DNA of 27,007 bases from Sphingomonadaceae bacterium (GTDB lineage Bacteria > Pseudomonadota > Alphaproteobacteria > Sphingomonadales > Sphingomonadaceae): the NCBI GenBank assembly GCA_023384025.1, contig JAHDXX010000011.1, positions 1-27,007 on the forward strand, given 5' to 3'. The notes beneath the pieces are model-generated. The model worked only from the letters and a program-made list of their open reading frames with translations. It was not told the DNA's origin and made no database searches. This document shows, piece after piece, positions 8,448 through 16,187 of the stretch (its first letter is position 1; each line of letters starts with the position of its first letter). Made by a program: the position numbers and the translations under genes.

Positions 8448-8852
8448 TCACCCGTCCGATTTGCGGTAGGGCACGAAGTCCTCGAGGAAGACGACACCGG
8501 TGAAGAAGTTGCCGCTGCGGTCGTGCGTGGTCACATTGTCCAGCCGGCACAGCTGCGACGAGCTGCCATACTTGCGGATGACGAGGTAATCGTCGTCGTC
8601 AAGGCTGTCGGGGTTGCGGGTGCGGTTGACCCACACGGTCTTTCCGTCACGATAGACCAGCGCGGTGCCATCGACGATCGTCAGGTTGCCGCTGCGGAAG
8701 GTGTTGATGCACCGCTCCGGTTCGCCGGCAACGCGGCCTTCGAGCATCTTGGCGAGCTTGAGCTCGCCCTTGGTCGGCGGGGGCGCTTCTTCTTCCGCAG
8801 AGGCGGGCATCGCCATCAGGGCGAGAGCGGCCAAGGGCATCAGGATCTTCAT
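8448..8852 (-). CDS. Small secreted protein of unknown function
   Basis: This 134-aa protein has a clear signal peptide (MKILMPLAALALMAMPASAEEE, cleavage after ASA), so it is probably periplasmic. The mature part contains two cysteines, in EPERCINTF and SSQLCRLDN, that may form a disulfide. A beta-rich stretch follows: IVDGTALVYRDGKTVWVNR, then DDDDYLVIRK. I do not recognise a named domain; it looks like a lineage-specific sphingomonad protein. The start is supported by AGGAGG at 8860-8865, seven bases upstream. It lies downstream of lptA on the same strand, separated by 107 bp, where lptB is often found in other genomes. It probably has its own promoter. Confidence 0.8.
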   Translation of the reverse strand: MKILMPLAALALMAMPASAEEEAPPPTKGELKLAKMLEGRVAGEPERCINTFRSGNLTIVDGTALVYRDGKTVWVNRTRNPDSLDDDDYLVIRKYGSSSQLCRLDNVTTHDRSGNFFTGVVFLEDFVPYRKSDG

Positions 8853-8959
8853 GGTCGAGCCTCCTGTCTGTGCAATCCGGTCATGGAGCCGACACGAATC
8901 GACTCCGACCGTGACCAGCCTCTACCGCAGAGCCTTAACCGTGCCTGAGCGGGCGCGGG

Positions 8960-9529
8960 TCAGTCTTGCGGAACGGTGAACGTCCCCGACACGCGGCCGT
9001 TGCCGCCGGAGACCGGGCCTTCGCCGGTCACGCCCGAGGAACCCGAGGCGCGGCCATCGACACTCGAGACGCCGCTGCGCAAGTCGATCACCAGCCGCCC
9101 GCCGTTGAGCGTGTCACCGCCCCGGCGCAGGCGCACATTCCCCGCCATGGTGATGATCCGCCGGTTGAAGTCGTAGACCGCCACATCGCCGCTCGCCGCT
9201 TCGTCGCCGCGGGTCACCTGCACCCCGCCAGTTGCGGTAATCCGCTGGATGCCGAGCGACCCGGCATCGGAATAGTTCACGATGGTCCGCGCCGAGCGGA
9301 CCCTGAGGCCGGCCTGCTGGATGTCGACATTGCCTGACAGCACCACCCGGTTCTGCTTGTCCTGCAGCTCGATCCGGTCAGCCGCATAGGAAACCGGCGC
9401 GTTTGAATTGTGCCCGGCAATCGCCTGCGCTCCTGCCTGCATTCCGGCGAACAGGGCCAGCCCACCGGCAAATCCGGCCAGGGCCCACTTCGGGCCCACT
9501 GCAAGGGCGTGCTTCCAGTGTCGGTTCAT
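8960..9529 (-). CDS. lptA: LPS transport periplasmic protein LptA
   Basis: This 189-aa protein has an OstA/LptA N-domain fold, the periplasmic bridge that carries lipopolysaccharide from LptC to LptD. After an N-terminal hydrophobic signal segment (residues ~15-37, ALAGFAGGLALFAGMQAGAQA) come the repeating beta-strand signatures YAADRIELQDKQNRVVLSGNV, IVNYSDAG and MAGNVRLRRGGDTLNGGRLV. The C-terminal ~30 residues are Gly/Ser-rich. The start overlaps the lptC stop by four bases, indicating translational coupling. lptB, the ATPase gene often found next, is not within this window on this strand. The assignment is strong from fold signatures plus the lptC neighbour. Confidence 0.88.
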   Translation of the reverse strand: MNRHWKHALAVGPKWALAGFAGGLALFAGMQAGAQAIAGHNSNAPVSYAADRIELQDKQNRVVLSGNVDIQQAGLRVRSARTIVNYSDAGSLGIQRITATGGVQVTRGDEAASGDVAVYDFNRRIITMAGNVRLRRGGDTLNGGRLVIDLRSGVSSVDGRASGSSGVTGEGPVSGGNGRVSGTFTVPQD

Positions 9530-10194
9530 TGCGGCATCCTCAATTGTCCCGGCACCATGCGCAGCCGCGCATTGCCGTCAAGCGTGATTGTCCGTTCCGA
9601 GAGGTCGGCGACCAGCCGGTCGGAAGAAAAAGTCCCGGCAGGAATCTCGCCATCGACCCCGCCCTGGCCAACCATGGTCTTGGCCTTGAGATCGATCGAG
9701 ACGTCGCGCGCGACCATGCGATAGCCATCGGCGGCGGTCAGGCGGACCGGGCCGAACACGCGCATGACTTCGCTGTCGATGGTATAGGCCCCGGATTCAG
9801 CGGTAAGCCGGGCCGGGCCATCGTTCAGCAACAGGCGGGCGACAAGATCGGTCATCCGGACCACGCCCTCGCGGCTTGAACGCTGCACGGCTTCGCCTGC
9901 CTGGAGCGAAAACGGTCGTCCTTCGTCGTCCTGTCCACGGTACATGGCATTGTCGACCGAAAGCCGCTCGTCGATCATGGCGACCTTGTTGCGGTCCAGC
10001 AGGAAACTGATCTCTCCGCGCGGGCTGAGCGGCGTGATGATCATCAGCGCGGCAATGACCCCGACCCCCATCGGCAAGGCCCGGGCGAGAAAGGCGACCA
10101 GCCTGTCATGCCGACCACCGGGCGCGGCGAAGTGCTGCCGCGCGCTGCGCAGGGCCCTGGCCTTCTCGGTCTCGACATGATCTTCGGTCAGCAT
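9526..10194 (-). CDS. lptC: LPS export protein LptC
   Basis: This 222-aa inner-membrane protein links the LptBFG transporter to LptA. A cytoplasmic N-terminus (~1-33, charged) is followed by one transmembrane helix (residues ~34-57, LVAFLARALPMGVGVIAALMII). A periplasmic LptC/OstA-like beta domain comes next: FLLDRNKVAMIDERLSVDNAMYRG, LTAESGAYTIDSEVMRVFGPV, ITLDGNARL. The size and topology fit the alphaproteobacterial LptC form. It starts 24 bp after the RNase D stop and overlaps lptA by four bases, so the three genes are one transcription unit. The start at 10194 lacks a strong Shine-Dalgarno. Confidence 0.85.
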   Translation of the reverse strand: MLTEDHVETEKARALRSARQHFAAPGGRHDRLVAFLARALPMGVGVIAALMIITPLSPRGEISFLLDRNKVAMIDERLSVDNAMYRGQDDEGRPFSLQAGEAVQRSSREGVVRMTDLVARLLLNDGPARLTAESGAYTIDSEVMRVFGPVRLTAADGYRMVARDVSIDLKAKTMVGQGGVDGEIPAGTFSSDRLVADLSERTITLDGNARLRMVPGQLRMPQ

Positions 10195-10218
10195 GGTTCG
10201 CCAGTGCCTGCCATGACC

Positions 10219-10836
10219 CTACATGTGGCTGAAGATATCGTGTTCGGCCCATCCGGCCAGATCGAGCCGCGCGCGCGCGGGCAGGAAATCGAAGGCCGCC
10301 TGCGCCAGCTCGGTCCGCCCCTCGCGCGCGAGTCGCTCGACCAGGATCGTGTGCATCCGGTGGAGGTAGCGCACGTCGCTGGCAGCATAGTCGCGCTGCG
10401 CTTCGCTGATCACGGCTGCGCCCCAGTCGCTCGACTGCTGCTGCTTGGAAATGCTTTCGCCGAGCAGCTCCTCCACCAGGTTCTTGAGGCCGTGGCGGTC
10501 GGTGTAGGTGCGGGTCAGCTTGCTGGCGATCTTGGTGCAGAACACCGGCGCCGCAGTCACGCCGAGGTAATGCTCGATCGCGGCAAGATCGAACCGGGCG
10601 AAATGATAGAGCTTCAGCCGGGCCGGATCGGCCAGCACCTTGCGCAGGTTGGGCGCGGCATAGTCGCTGCCGACTGCAAAGCGCACCAGGTGTTCGTCGC
10701 CCTTGCCGTCGCTGATCTGGACCAGGCACAGCCGGTCACGCGGGGTGATGAGGCCCATGGTCTCGGTATCGACCGCGACCGGCCCGTCGGCGAGCACGCC
10801 TTCGGGCAAGTCTTCTTCGTGAAAATGTACTGCCAT
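10219..10836 (-). CDS. rnd: Ribonuclease D-type 3'-5' exonuclease (short form)
   Basis: This 205-aa protein is a DEDDy 3'-5' exonuclease of the RNase D family, which trims tRNA and other stable RNA 3' ends. The catalytic residues are visible: D23 and E25 (AVDTETMGL), D83 (FARFDLAAI), and Y150 with D154 (RDYAASDVRYLHRM). It is much shorter than E. coli RNase D because the C-terminal HRDC domains are absent, as is usual for the alphaproteobacterial short form placed before lptC. It is the first gene of the rnd-lptC-lptA unit. It is divergent from ung, with 98 bp between starts. Confidence 0.9.
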   Translation of the reverse strand: MAVHFHEEDLPEGVLADGPVAVDTETMGLITPRDRLCLVQISDGKGDEHLVRFAVGSDYAAPNLRKVLADPARLKLYHFARFDLAAIEHYLGVTAAPVFCTKIASKLTRTYTDRHGLKNLVEELLGESISKQQQSSDWGAAVISEAQRDYAASDVRYLHRMHTILVERLAREGRTELAQAAFDFLPARARLDLAGWAEHDIFSHM

Positions 10837-10911
10837 AGGTCCCAGCCCTTAGGCGCATTGGGGAAAGAGGGAAAGGGGCGCTGGCCCGCAGCAAGACCGG
10901 CCCCTAGGATG

Positions 10912-10929
10912 CTTCCTTGCGAAAGGAAG
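10912..10929 (+). promoter_or_regulatory. Hairpin sequestering the ung ribosome-binding site
   Basis: CTTCCTT (10912-10918), a GCGA tetraloop of the stable GNRA class, then AAGGAAG (10923-10929) form a perfect 7-bp stem. The right arm plus the next G is the AAGGAAGG Shine-Dalgarno for the TTG start at 10935. In the messenger the ribosome-binding site would be base-paired, a layout typical of translational control or RNA thermometers. The pairing is seen directly; the regulation is inferred. Confidence 0.4.
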
Positions 10930-10934
10930 GCAGG

Positions 10935-11615
10935 TTGGCAGAGCAGGTTCCCCCATCATGGCAGGCTGCACTGGAGCCGGTGCTGGCAAGTCCGGCGGCG
11001 CGGCAGCTCGGCGGCTGGCTCAGGTCTGAAGAAGCGGCTGGCAAGGCGATCTACCCGCCGCGCGGCAAACGTCTGGCCGCATTGGAGGAGACCCCGCTCG
11101 ACTCGGTCCGGGTGGTGATCCTGGGGCAAGACCCGTACCACGGCCCGGGGCAGGCGATGGGACTGAGCTTCTCCGTCCCGCGCGGGGTGCAGGTGCCCCC
11201 CTCGCTCGCCAACATCTACAAGGAACTGGAAAGCGACCTTGGGATGTCGCGACCCGGCCACGGCGACCTCAGCGCCTGGGCCCGGCAAGGGGTGCTCCTG
11301 CTCAACGCCTCGCTCACGGTCGAGGCGCACAAGGCCGGCAGCCATGCCGGACGCGGCTGGGAAGCGATCACCGATGCCGCCGTCGCTGCCGTGGCGCGAA
11401 GCGGGCAGGCGACAGTCTTCATCCTGTGGGGCAGCCATGCCCAGAAGAAGGCGGCGCATATTCCGGAACTCGATGGCGGCGGCCATCTGGTGATCCGCAG
11501 CCCGCATCCCAGCCCGCTATCCGCCCATCGCGGGTTCTTCGGGTCGAAACCGTTCAGCCGGACCAATGCCTTTCTGGAGCAACGCGGGCGGGGTGCAATC
11601 GACTGGCGGTTGTGA
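10935..11615 (+). CDS. ung: Uracil-DNA glycosylase, family 1
   Basis: This 226-aa base-excision-repair enzyme removes uracil from DNA. The water-activating loop GQDPYHG is at residues 64-70 (catalytic D66). LLLNASLTV follows at 121-129, and the minor-groove intercalation loop HPSPLS is at 191-196 (H191). The length is standard for UDG family 1. No ATG is available at the N-terminus. TTG 10935 is preferred because AAGGAAGG lies four bases upstream; a second in-frame TTG at 10917 falls inside the hairpin. Start codon and hairpin together suggest low or regulated translation. It is divergent from rnd. The beta-lactamase-fold gene follows after 67 bp. Confidence 0.95.
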   Translation: MAEQVPPSWQAALEPVLASPAARQLGGWLRSEEAAGKAIYPPRGKRLAALEETPLDSVRVVILGQDPYHGPGQAMGLSFSVPRGVQVPPSLANIYKELESDLGMSRPGHGDLSAWARQGVLLLNASLTVEAHKAGSHAGRGWEAITDAAVAAVARSGQATVFILWGSHAQKKAAHIPELDGGGHLVIRSPHPSPLSAHRGFFGSKPFSRTNAFLEQRGRGAIDWRL

Positions 11616-11656
11616 CAGGCGCACAGGGCTTGGCGCATGGCCCCGGCGCTGGCACA

Positions 11657-11668
11657 GTCTGCGCAGAC
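11657..11668. promoter_or_regulatory. 12-bp perfect palindrome upstream of the hydrolase gene
   Basis: GTCTGCGCAGAC is a perfect 12-bp palindrome ending 14 bp before the ATG of the beta-lactamase-fold gene and just upstream of its GGGAGAG ribosome-binding site. It may be an operator or a small 5' UTR element. No regulator gene is adjacent. Chance occurrence in GC-rich DNA is possible. Confidence 0.22.
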
Positions 11669-11682
11669 AGGGAGAGACACTG

Positions 11683-13203
11683 ATGCGATACGGATGGCGT
11701 CTTGCCGGTACGGCCCTGGCTTTGGGCATGGTGGCCTTGCCTGCCCATGCCGACAACCATGCGACGGCAGCAAACACGACCGCAGCCGATGCCGAGGAGG
11801 CCGCGCGCCAGAAGGTCGCGCTGTCCGAAGCGGTTTCACTCGGCGCGCTGTGGCTCGAGACCCAGCGCCGCTATGCCCGGATTCCGGCAATCTCGGTCGC
11901 GGTGGCGCGGGGCGACCAGACGGTGTGGTCGCGCGGGTTCGGCACGATCGACCGCAAGGGCAGGGTGCCCGCCACCGGCGACACGATCTATTCGATCTGC
12001 TCGATTTCAAAGCTCTTCACTTCGATCGCGGTGATGCAGCAGTGGGAGCAGGGTCGCCTGCGGCTGGACGAGCCGGTCACCACCTACCTCCCCTGGGCCA
12101 GGCTGGCACCCGACGACCGCGAAAGCGTGCCGGTGACCCTGCGCGGCCTGCTGACCCATTCGGCCGGCCTGCCACGCGAATCGGCCCATCCTTACTGGAC
12201 CGGACCGGATTTCCCGTTCCCGACAACCGAGGAAATCCGCGCCGGGATATCAGGTCAGGCGCCGCTTTATCCGGCATCGACCACGTTCCAGTATTCCAAC
12301 CTCGGGATTACGCTGGCCGGAGACACCGTCGAGGCCGTTACTGGCACCGCTTATGGCGATTACGTCACCGCCAATATCCTGACTCCGCTCGGGCTTGACC
12401 ACACCCGCCCGTCGGTCCCTGCAGATCGGTACGGAAAGGACATGGCGGTTGGCTGGGGCGCGCTGACGTCCGATGGCGAGCGCCCGGAGGTCAAACTGTT
12501 CGACCCGCGCGGGATTACCCCGGCGGCAGGGTTTACCTCGAGCGTCAACGATCTGGCTAAGTTCGCGTCCTGGCAATTCCGCCTGCTGCGCAGCGGCGAG
12601 GCCGAGGTCCTGCGCGCGTCCACCTTGCGGGAGATGCACCGCGTCCACTACATCACCCCTGACCGCGAGACGAGCTGGGGTCTCGGTTTTGCCGCCTACC
12701 AGATGGACGGGCGCAATATGGTTGGTCATGGCGGCAGCTGCCCCGGCTATCGCAGCACGCTGATGATTGATCCGGCCTCGGAAACCGCGATCGCCGTGGC
12801 GATGAACGCGATGGACGACCCGGGGGTCTATGCCCGCGGTCTCGGCGCATTGCTGGCCAACCGGCTCACCGCCACCGCCTACCCCGCGCCGGAGGGGGCT
12901 CCGCTCGACCTTGCCAGCTACTCCGGCATTTATGGTGGGCAGCCGTGGGGCCCTGACAGTGTGATCCTGCCCTGGGCGGGAGGGCTTGCCTGGGCCGAGC
13001 TTGCTACCGGCGACCCGATGGGCGACCTGACCCGGCTCAAGCCGCTCGGCGGCGACCGCTTCCGCGTCATGACCGGCAAGGGGGAAGAGCGCGACGTGAT
13101 TACCTTCGTGCGCGACGGGAGTGGTGCGGTCACTGCGGTCGAGCGTTTCGGCAACACCTCGCCGCGCCTGCGCCCGCTCAAGCAGGAAGGGCACGATAAA
13201 TGA
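11683..13203 (+). CDS. Periplasmic serine hydrolase, class C beta-lactamase fold
   Basis: This 506-aa protein belongs to the beta-lactamase/transpeptidase-like serine hydrolase family (esterase EstB, D-aminopeptidase, AmpC relatives). Residues 1-23 are a signal peptide (ALALGMVALPAHA). The nucleophile motif SISK is at 107-110, the YSN motif at 204-206 and the HGG triad, the KTG equivalent, at 349-351. A ~130-residue C-terminal beta domain follows, as in many esterase-type members, so true beta-lactamase activity is unlikely. ATG 11683 is preceded by GGGAGAG. Its stop overlaps the crotonase start (ATGA), indicating an operon. The substrate is unknown. Confidence 0.87.
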   Translation: MRYGWRLAGTALALGMVALPAHADNHATAANTTAADAEEAARQKVALSEAVSLGALWLETQRRYARIPAISVAVARGDQTVWSRGFGTIDRKGRVPATGDTIYSICSISKLFTSIAVMQQWEQGRLRLDEPVTTYLPWARLAPDDRESVPVTLRGLLTHSAGLPRESAHPYWTGPDFPFPTTEEIRAGISGQAPLYPASTTFQYSNLGITLAGDTVEAVTGTAYGDYVTANILTPLGLDHTRPSVPADRYGKDMAVGWGALTSDGERPEVKLFDPRGITPAAGFTSSVNDLAKFASWQFRLLRSGEAEVLRASTLREMHRVHYITPDRETSWGLGFAAYQMDGRNMVGHGGSCPGYRSTLMIDPASETAIAVAMNAMDDPGVYARGLGALLANRLTATAYPAPEGAPLDLASYSGIYGGQPWGPDSVILPWAGGLAWAELATGDPMGDLTRLKPLGGDRFRVMTGKGEERDVITFVRDGSGAVTAVERFGNTSPRLRPLKQEGHDK

Positions 13204-13988
13204 GCGATGAAGCCCCTGTGCTGCTGGCGGTGGCCGACGGGGTGGCCACGGTCACGCTCAACCGCCCGCAGGCAATGAACGCACTCAGCAAGGCTACACG
13301 GCAGGCGCTCCACGACACCATGCGCACGGTCGATGCCGATGATGCCGTACGCGCGGTGGTGCTGACCGGCGCAGGGACGCGCGCCTTCACTGCCGGGCTC
13401 GATCTGAAGGAACTGGGCTCGGACGCTTCGGCATTGGGTGCCGCCAATGCGGAAAGCCCGGTCGACAACCCGGTCAAGGCAATCGAGCAATGCCGCAAGC
13501 CGGTGATCGGCGCGATCAACGGGGTTGCGATCACCGGCGGGTTCGAATTGGCGCTGGCTTGCGACGTGCTGGTTGCCAGCACCAACGCCCGCTTCGCCGA
13601 TACCCATGCCCGGGTCGGGATCATGCCGGGCTGGGGCCTGTCGCAGAAGCTGTCGCGGATGATCGGCATTTCGCGCGCCAAGGAACTGTCGTTCACCGGC
13701 AATTTCCTCAGTGCGGAGACAGCGCTGGCATGGGGGCTGGTCAATCATGTGGTCGCTCCGGACGAACTCCTGCCGCTGGCGCAGCGCCTGGCGGGTGATA
13801 TGGCACAGATCGATCCGGCGTTTCTCGCCCGCTACAAGGCGATGATCGATGAAGGCTATGCCGCGAGTTTCGCCGAAGGCATGGCGCTGGAAGCGCGGCT
13901 CAGCCGGGAAGCCAACTCGGCGGTGCAGCCGGAACAAGTCGAAGCGCGCCGGCTTGCGGTACAGGAACGGGGAAGGGGACAGGCATGA
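13200..13988 (+). CDS. Enoyl-CoA hydratase/isomerase family protein
   Basis: This 262-aa crotonase-fold protein acts on acyl-CoA thioesters. The oxyanion hole segments are FTAGLDLKEL (63-72) and INGVAITGGFELALACD (106-122). The first catalytic glutamate (E144 of rat enoyl-CoA hydratase) is retained as E116. The position of the second (E164) is H136 in FADTHARVGIMPGWG. The canonical two-Glu hydration mechanism is therefore not intact, and an isomerase, hydrolase or other crotonase reaction is possible. It overlaps the hydrolase upstream by four bases and the acid phosphatase downstream by four bases (ATGA at 13985), so the three are translationally coupled. Confidence 0.88.
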   Translation: MSDEAPVLLAVADGVATVTLNRPQAMNALSKATRQALHDTMRTVDADDAVRAVVLTGAGTRAFTAGLDLKELGSDASALGAANAESPVDNPVKAIEQCRKPVIGAINGVAITGGFELALACDVLVASTNARFADTHARVGIMPGWGLSQKLSRMIGISRAKELSFTGNFLSAETALAWGLVNHVVAPDELLPLAQRLAGDMAQIDPAFLARYKAMIDEGYAASFAEGMALEARLSREANSAVQPEQVEARRLAVQERGRGQA

Positions 13989-14794
13989 GGACGAGGATTT
14001 CTCTGGTTGCAGTATTGCTGCCACTGGCGGCCGTGACCGGCACCATCGCATTGGCGAAGGAGGCGCAGACCCCTCCGACAATCCGGTTCGATCTCGGCCA
14101 GCCCTATATCGGCGGCGGCCTGCCGGAAGGCGAGACGCTGGTTGCGCCGCCCCCGGCCGATGGTTCGATGGCGCTTGAGCGTGACCGCGCGACCAGCAAG
14201 GACCTGCTCGCCCGGGGAACAGGGCCCCGCTGGGCCCTGGCGGCCAGCGATGCCGATCTCGGGCCGGGTTGGTTCAGTCGCGCCTTTTCCTGCGCCGCGG
14301 GCCGGGTGATCGACGATCGCGCTACTCCGGCCGTTGCGAACCTGCTGCGCCGCGCGGGTGCCGATTTCGCCATGTCGACCAGCAAGGTCAAGGAGCTCTA
14401 CATGCGTGCGCGCCCGTTCATGGAGAACGATGCGCCGACGTGTACCCCGCATGACGAAGCCGCCCTGCGCGCCAACGGCTCTTATCCGTCGGGCCACTCG
14501 GCGCTCGGCTATGGCACCGGCCTGCTGCTTGCGAGCCTCCTGCCTGACCGTGCCTCCGCCTTGGCAGGGCGGGGCAGCGCCTATGCGAAGAGCCGCGCGG
14601 TGTGCAACGTCCACTGGCTGAGCGACGTCGAGGCAGGCGAAGCGATCGCCGCCGCGACCTTTGCCCGGCTGCAATCGAACGCTGCTTTCCGTGCCGACTG
14701 GGCTGCCGCGCAGGCCGAACTGGCCAATACCCAGCCAGTACCGGTCGATAACGCAGCCTGTTCCGTCGAACAGGCCACATTGGGACGGCCCTGA
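13985..14794 (+). CDS. Class A non-specific acid phosphatase (PAP2 family)
   Basis: This 269-aa periplasmic phosphatase of the PhoN/PAP2 superfamily has a signal peptide at residues 1-24 (LVAVLLPLAAVTGTIALAKE). The three-part phosphatase signature is complete: K136-x6-R143-P144 (KELYMRARP), PSGH at 168-171 with the catalytic His, and SR-x5-H-x3-D at 203-214 (SRAVCNVHWLSD). These enzymes hydrolyse diverse phosphomonoesters through a phosphohistidine intermediate. Its start overlaps the crotonase stop, making it the last gene of a three-gene coupled set. The functional link between these genes is not obvious. Downstream, 168 bp separate it from rplK. Confidence 0.92.
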   Translation: MRTRISLVAVLLPLAAVTGTIALAKEAQTPPTIRFDLGQPYIGGGLPEGETLVAPPPADGSMALERDRATSKDLLARGTGPRWALAASDADLGPGWFSRAFSCAAGRVIDDRATPAVANLLRRAGADFAMSTSKVKELYMRARPFMENDAPTCTPHDEAALRANGSYPSGHSALGYGTGLLLASLLPDRASALAGRGSAYAKSRAVCNVHWLSDVEAGEAIAAATFARLQSNAAFRADWAAAQAELANTQPVPVDNAACSVEQATLGRP

Positions 14795-14905
14795 AGGCGC
14801 GACACGCCGCTTGCTTTTTCCAGGCCTCGCGCCTATGCGCGCGCCTTCCTGAAAGGGAAGCCCATGCGGGAGGCGGCTTTGCCGTTGCTTGACCGCTTAA
14901 CATGA

Positions 14906-14938
14906 CCCCGGAATGCGTGCCTGCCATGCGGGCCGGGG
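14906..14938 (+). promoter_or_regulatory. Leader stem upstream of rplK
   Basis: CCCCGG (14906-14911) and CCGGGG (14933-14938) can pair in the rplK 5' leader, 24 bp before the start codon. Upstream, TTGACC at 14889-14894 is a good -35 candidate without an obvious -10. Ribosomal protein L1 represses its own rplK-rplA message through a leader structure in bacteria, so this stem is a candidate autoregulatory site. I cannot match it to the rRNA L1 site by eye. Confidence 0.25.
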
Positions 14939-14962
14939 AACAGTGCGAAAGGACATGGCCCC

Positions 14963-15394
14963 ATGGCCAAGAAGATTGAAGGCTATATCAAGCTGCAGGT
15001 GCCCGCGGGCACTGCCAACCCCTCCCCGCCGATCGGCCCTGCGCTGGGTCAGCGCGGCGTGAACATCATGGAATTCTGCAAGGCGTTCAACGCCGCGACC
15101 GACAGCCTTGAAAAGGGCATGCCGATCCCGACCGTGATCACCGTCTATGCCGACCGTTCGTTCACCTTCGTCACCAAGACCCCGCCCGCTTCGTACTTCC
15201 TCAAGAAGGCCGCCAAGCTGCAGTCGGGCTCGAAGGAACCGGGCAAGGTCGTCGCCGGCAAGGTGACGCAGTCGCAGGTGCGCGAGATCGCCGAAGCCAA
15301 GATGGCCGATCTCAACGCCAACGACATCGACCAGGCAATGAAGATCATCGAAGGCTCCGCCCGCTCGATGGGCCTCGAAGTGGTGGAGGGCTAA
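14963..15394 (+). CDS. rplK: 50S ribosomal protein L11
   Basis: This 143-aa protein binds the GTPase-associated region of 23S rRNA and is needed for stringent-response sensing. The start MAKKIEGYIKLQVPAGTANP and the PPIGPALGQRGVNIMEFCKAFN motif are diagnostic of L11, and the C-terminal RNA-binding domain (GKVTQSQVREIAEAKMADLN) is complete. The ATG at 14963 has AAAGGA at 14948-14953 as ribosome-binding site. rplA follows after four bases. secE and nusG, which usually precede rplK, are not in this window; the upstream gene is a phosphatase. Confidence 0.98.
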   Translation: MAKKIEGYIKLQVPAGTANPSPPIGPALGQRGVNIMEFCKAFNAATDSLEKGMPIPTVITVYADRSFTFVTKTPPASYFLKKAAKLQSGSKEPGKVVAGKVTQSQVREIAEAKMADLNANDIDQAMKIIEGSARSMGLEVVEG

Positions 15395-15398
15395 GAAC

Positions 15399-16094
15399 AT
15401 GGCAAAGCAGACCAAGAAGCAGAAGGTCCTCGCCGCGCTCGACAGCGAGAAGCTCTACGGGTTCGACGAAGCCGTCGCCAAGCTGCGCGAACTCGCCAGC
15501 AAGAAGTTCGACGAGACGCTCGAAGTTGCGATGAACCTCGGCGTTGACCCGCGTCACGCCGACCAGATGGTTCGCGGCATGGTGTCGCTGCCCTCGGGCA
15601 CCGGCAAGGACGTGCGCGTCGCCGTGTTCGCCCGTGGCGACAATGCCGACAAGGCGCTTGCCGCCGGGGCTGACAAGGTCGGTGCCGAAGACCTGATGGA
15701 AGACATGCAGAACGGCAACCTCGACTATGACCGCGTGATCGCCACGCCGGACATGATGGGCGTGGTCGGCCGCCTCGGCAAGGTGCTCGGCCCCAAGGGC
15801 CTGATGCCGAACCCGAAGCTCGGCACGGTAACCCCGAACGTCGAACAGGCGGTCAAGGACGCCAAGGCCGGCCAGGTCGAGTTCCGCGTCGAAAAGCAGG
15901 GCATCATCCACTCCGGCCTCGGCAAGCTGTCGTTCTCGGACGAAGCGCTGAAGGCCAACTTCAAGGCGCTGACCGAAGCGGTGGTCAAGGCCAAGCCTTC
16001 GGGCGCCAAGGGCAAGTATGTGCGCAAGGTCTCGCTGACCAGCACCATGGGCCCCGGCCTGAAGGTTGACCTGAGCGAAGTCGAAGGCGCGTGA
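15399..16094 (+). CDS. rplA: 50S ribosomal protein L1
   Basis: This 231-aa protein forms the L1 stalk at the ribosomal E site and is a translational repressor of its own operon in many bacteria. Family signatures include MNLGVDPRHADQMVRG, VAVFARGDNADKALAAGAD and VGRLGKVLGPKGLMPNPKLG, the last being the canonical L1 motif. The ribosome-binding site GGAGGG (15384-15389) lies in the end of rplK, indicating coupled translation. It is followed by a strong intrinsic terminator rather than by rplJ-rplL, so the K-A pair is a stand-alone unit here. Confidence 0.98.
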   Translation: MAKQTKKQKVLAALDSEKLYGFDEAVAKLRELASKKFDETLEVAMNLGVDPRHADQMVRGMVSLPSGTGKDVRVAVFARGDNADKALAAGADKVGAEDLMEDMQNGNLDYDRVIATPDMMGVVGRLGKVLGPKGLMPNPKLGTVTPNVEQAVKDAKAGQVEFRVEKQGIIHSGLGKLSFSDEALKANFKALTEAVVKAKPSGAKGKYVRKVSLTSTMGPGLKVDLSEVEGA

Positions 16095-16106
16095 TGTGCC
16101 GGGCGG

Positions 16107-16145
16107 GGCTGCGTCCGCAGCCTCGCTGTTGACGGCCAGCTGGCC
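16107..16145 (+). other. Two inverted repeats in the rplA 3' untranslated region
   Basis: Between rplA and its terminator lie a 7-bp hairpin with a TC loop (GGCTGCG-TC-CGCAGCC, 16107-16122) and a perfect 12-bp palindrome GGCCAGCTGGCC (16134-16145). Together with the terminator they make a structured 3' untranslated region of about 120 nt. It may stabilise the message or be released as a 3'-derived RNA. No coding frame of note is present. Confidence 0.35.
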
Positions 16146-16187
16146 TTGCGAACCTCACGGTCCGGATAGCCGGCATTGCATGATTGA

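Noticed and set aside
10874..10905. AGGGGC/GCCCCT inverted repeat between rnd and ung
   Set aside because: It has a long loop and GC-only arms; it could be chance, and no function can be argued.
12250..14081. Long minus-strand open frames opposite the hydrolase and crotonase genes
   Set aside because: They are antisense to two well-supported coding regions and show no protein family pattern.
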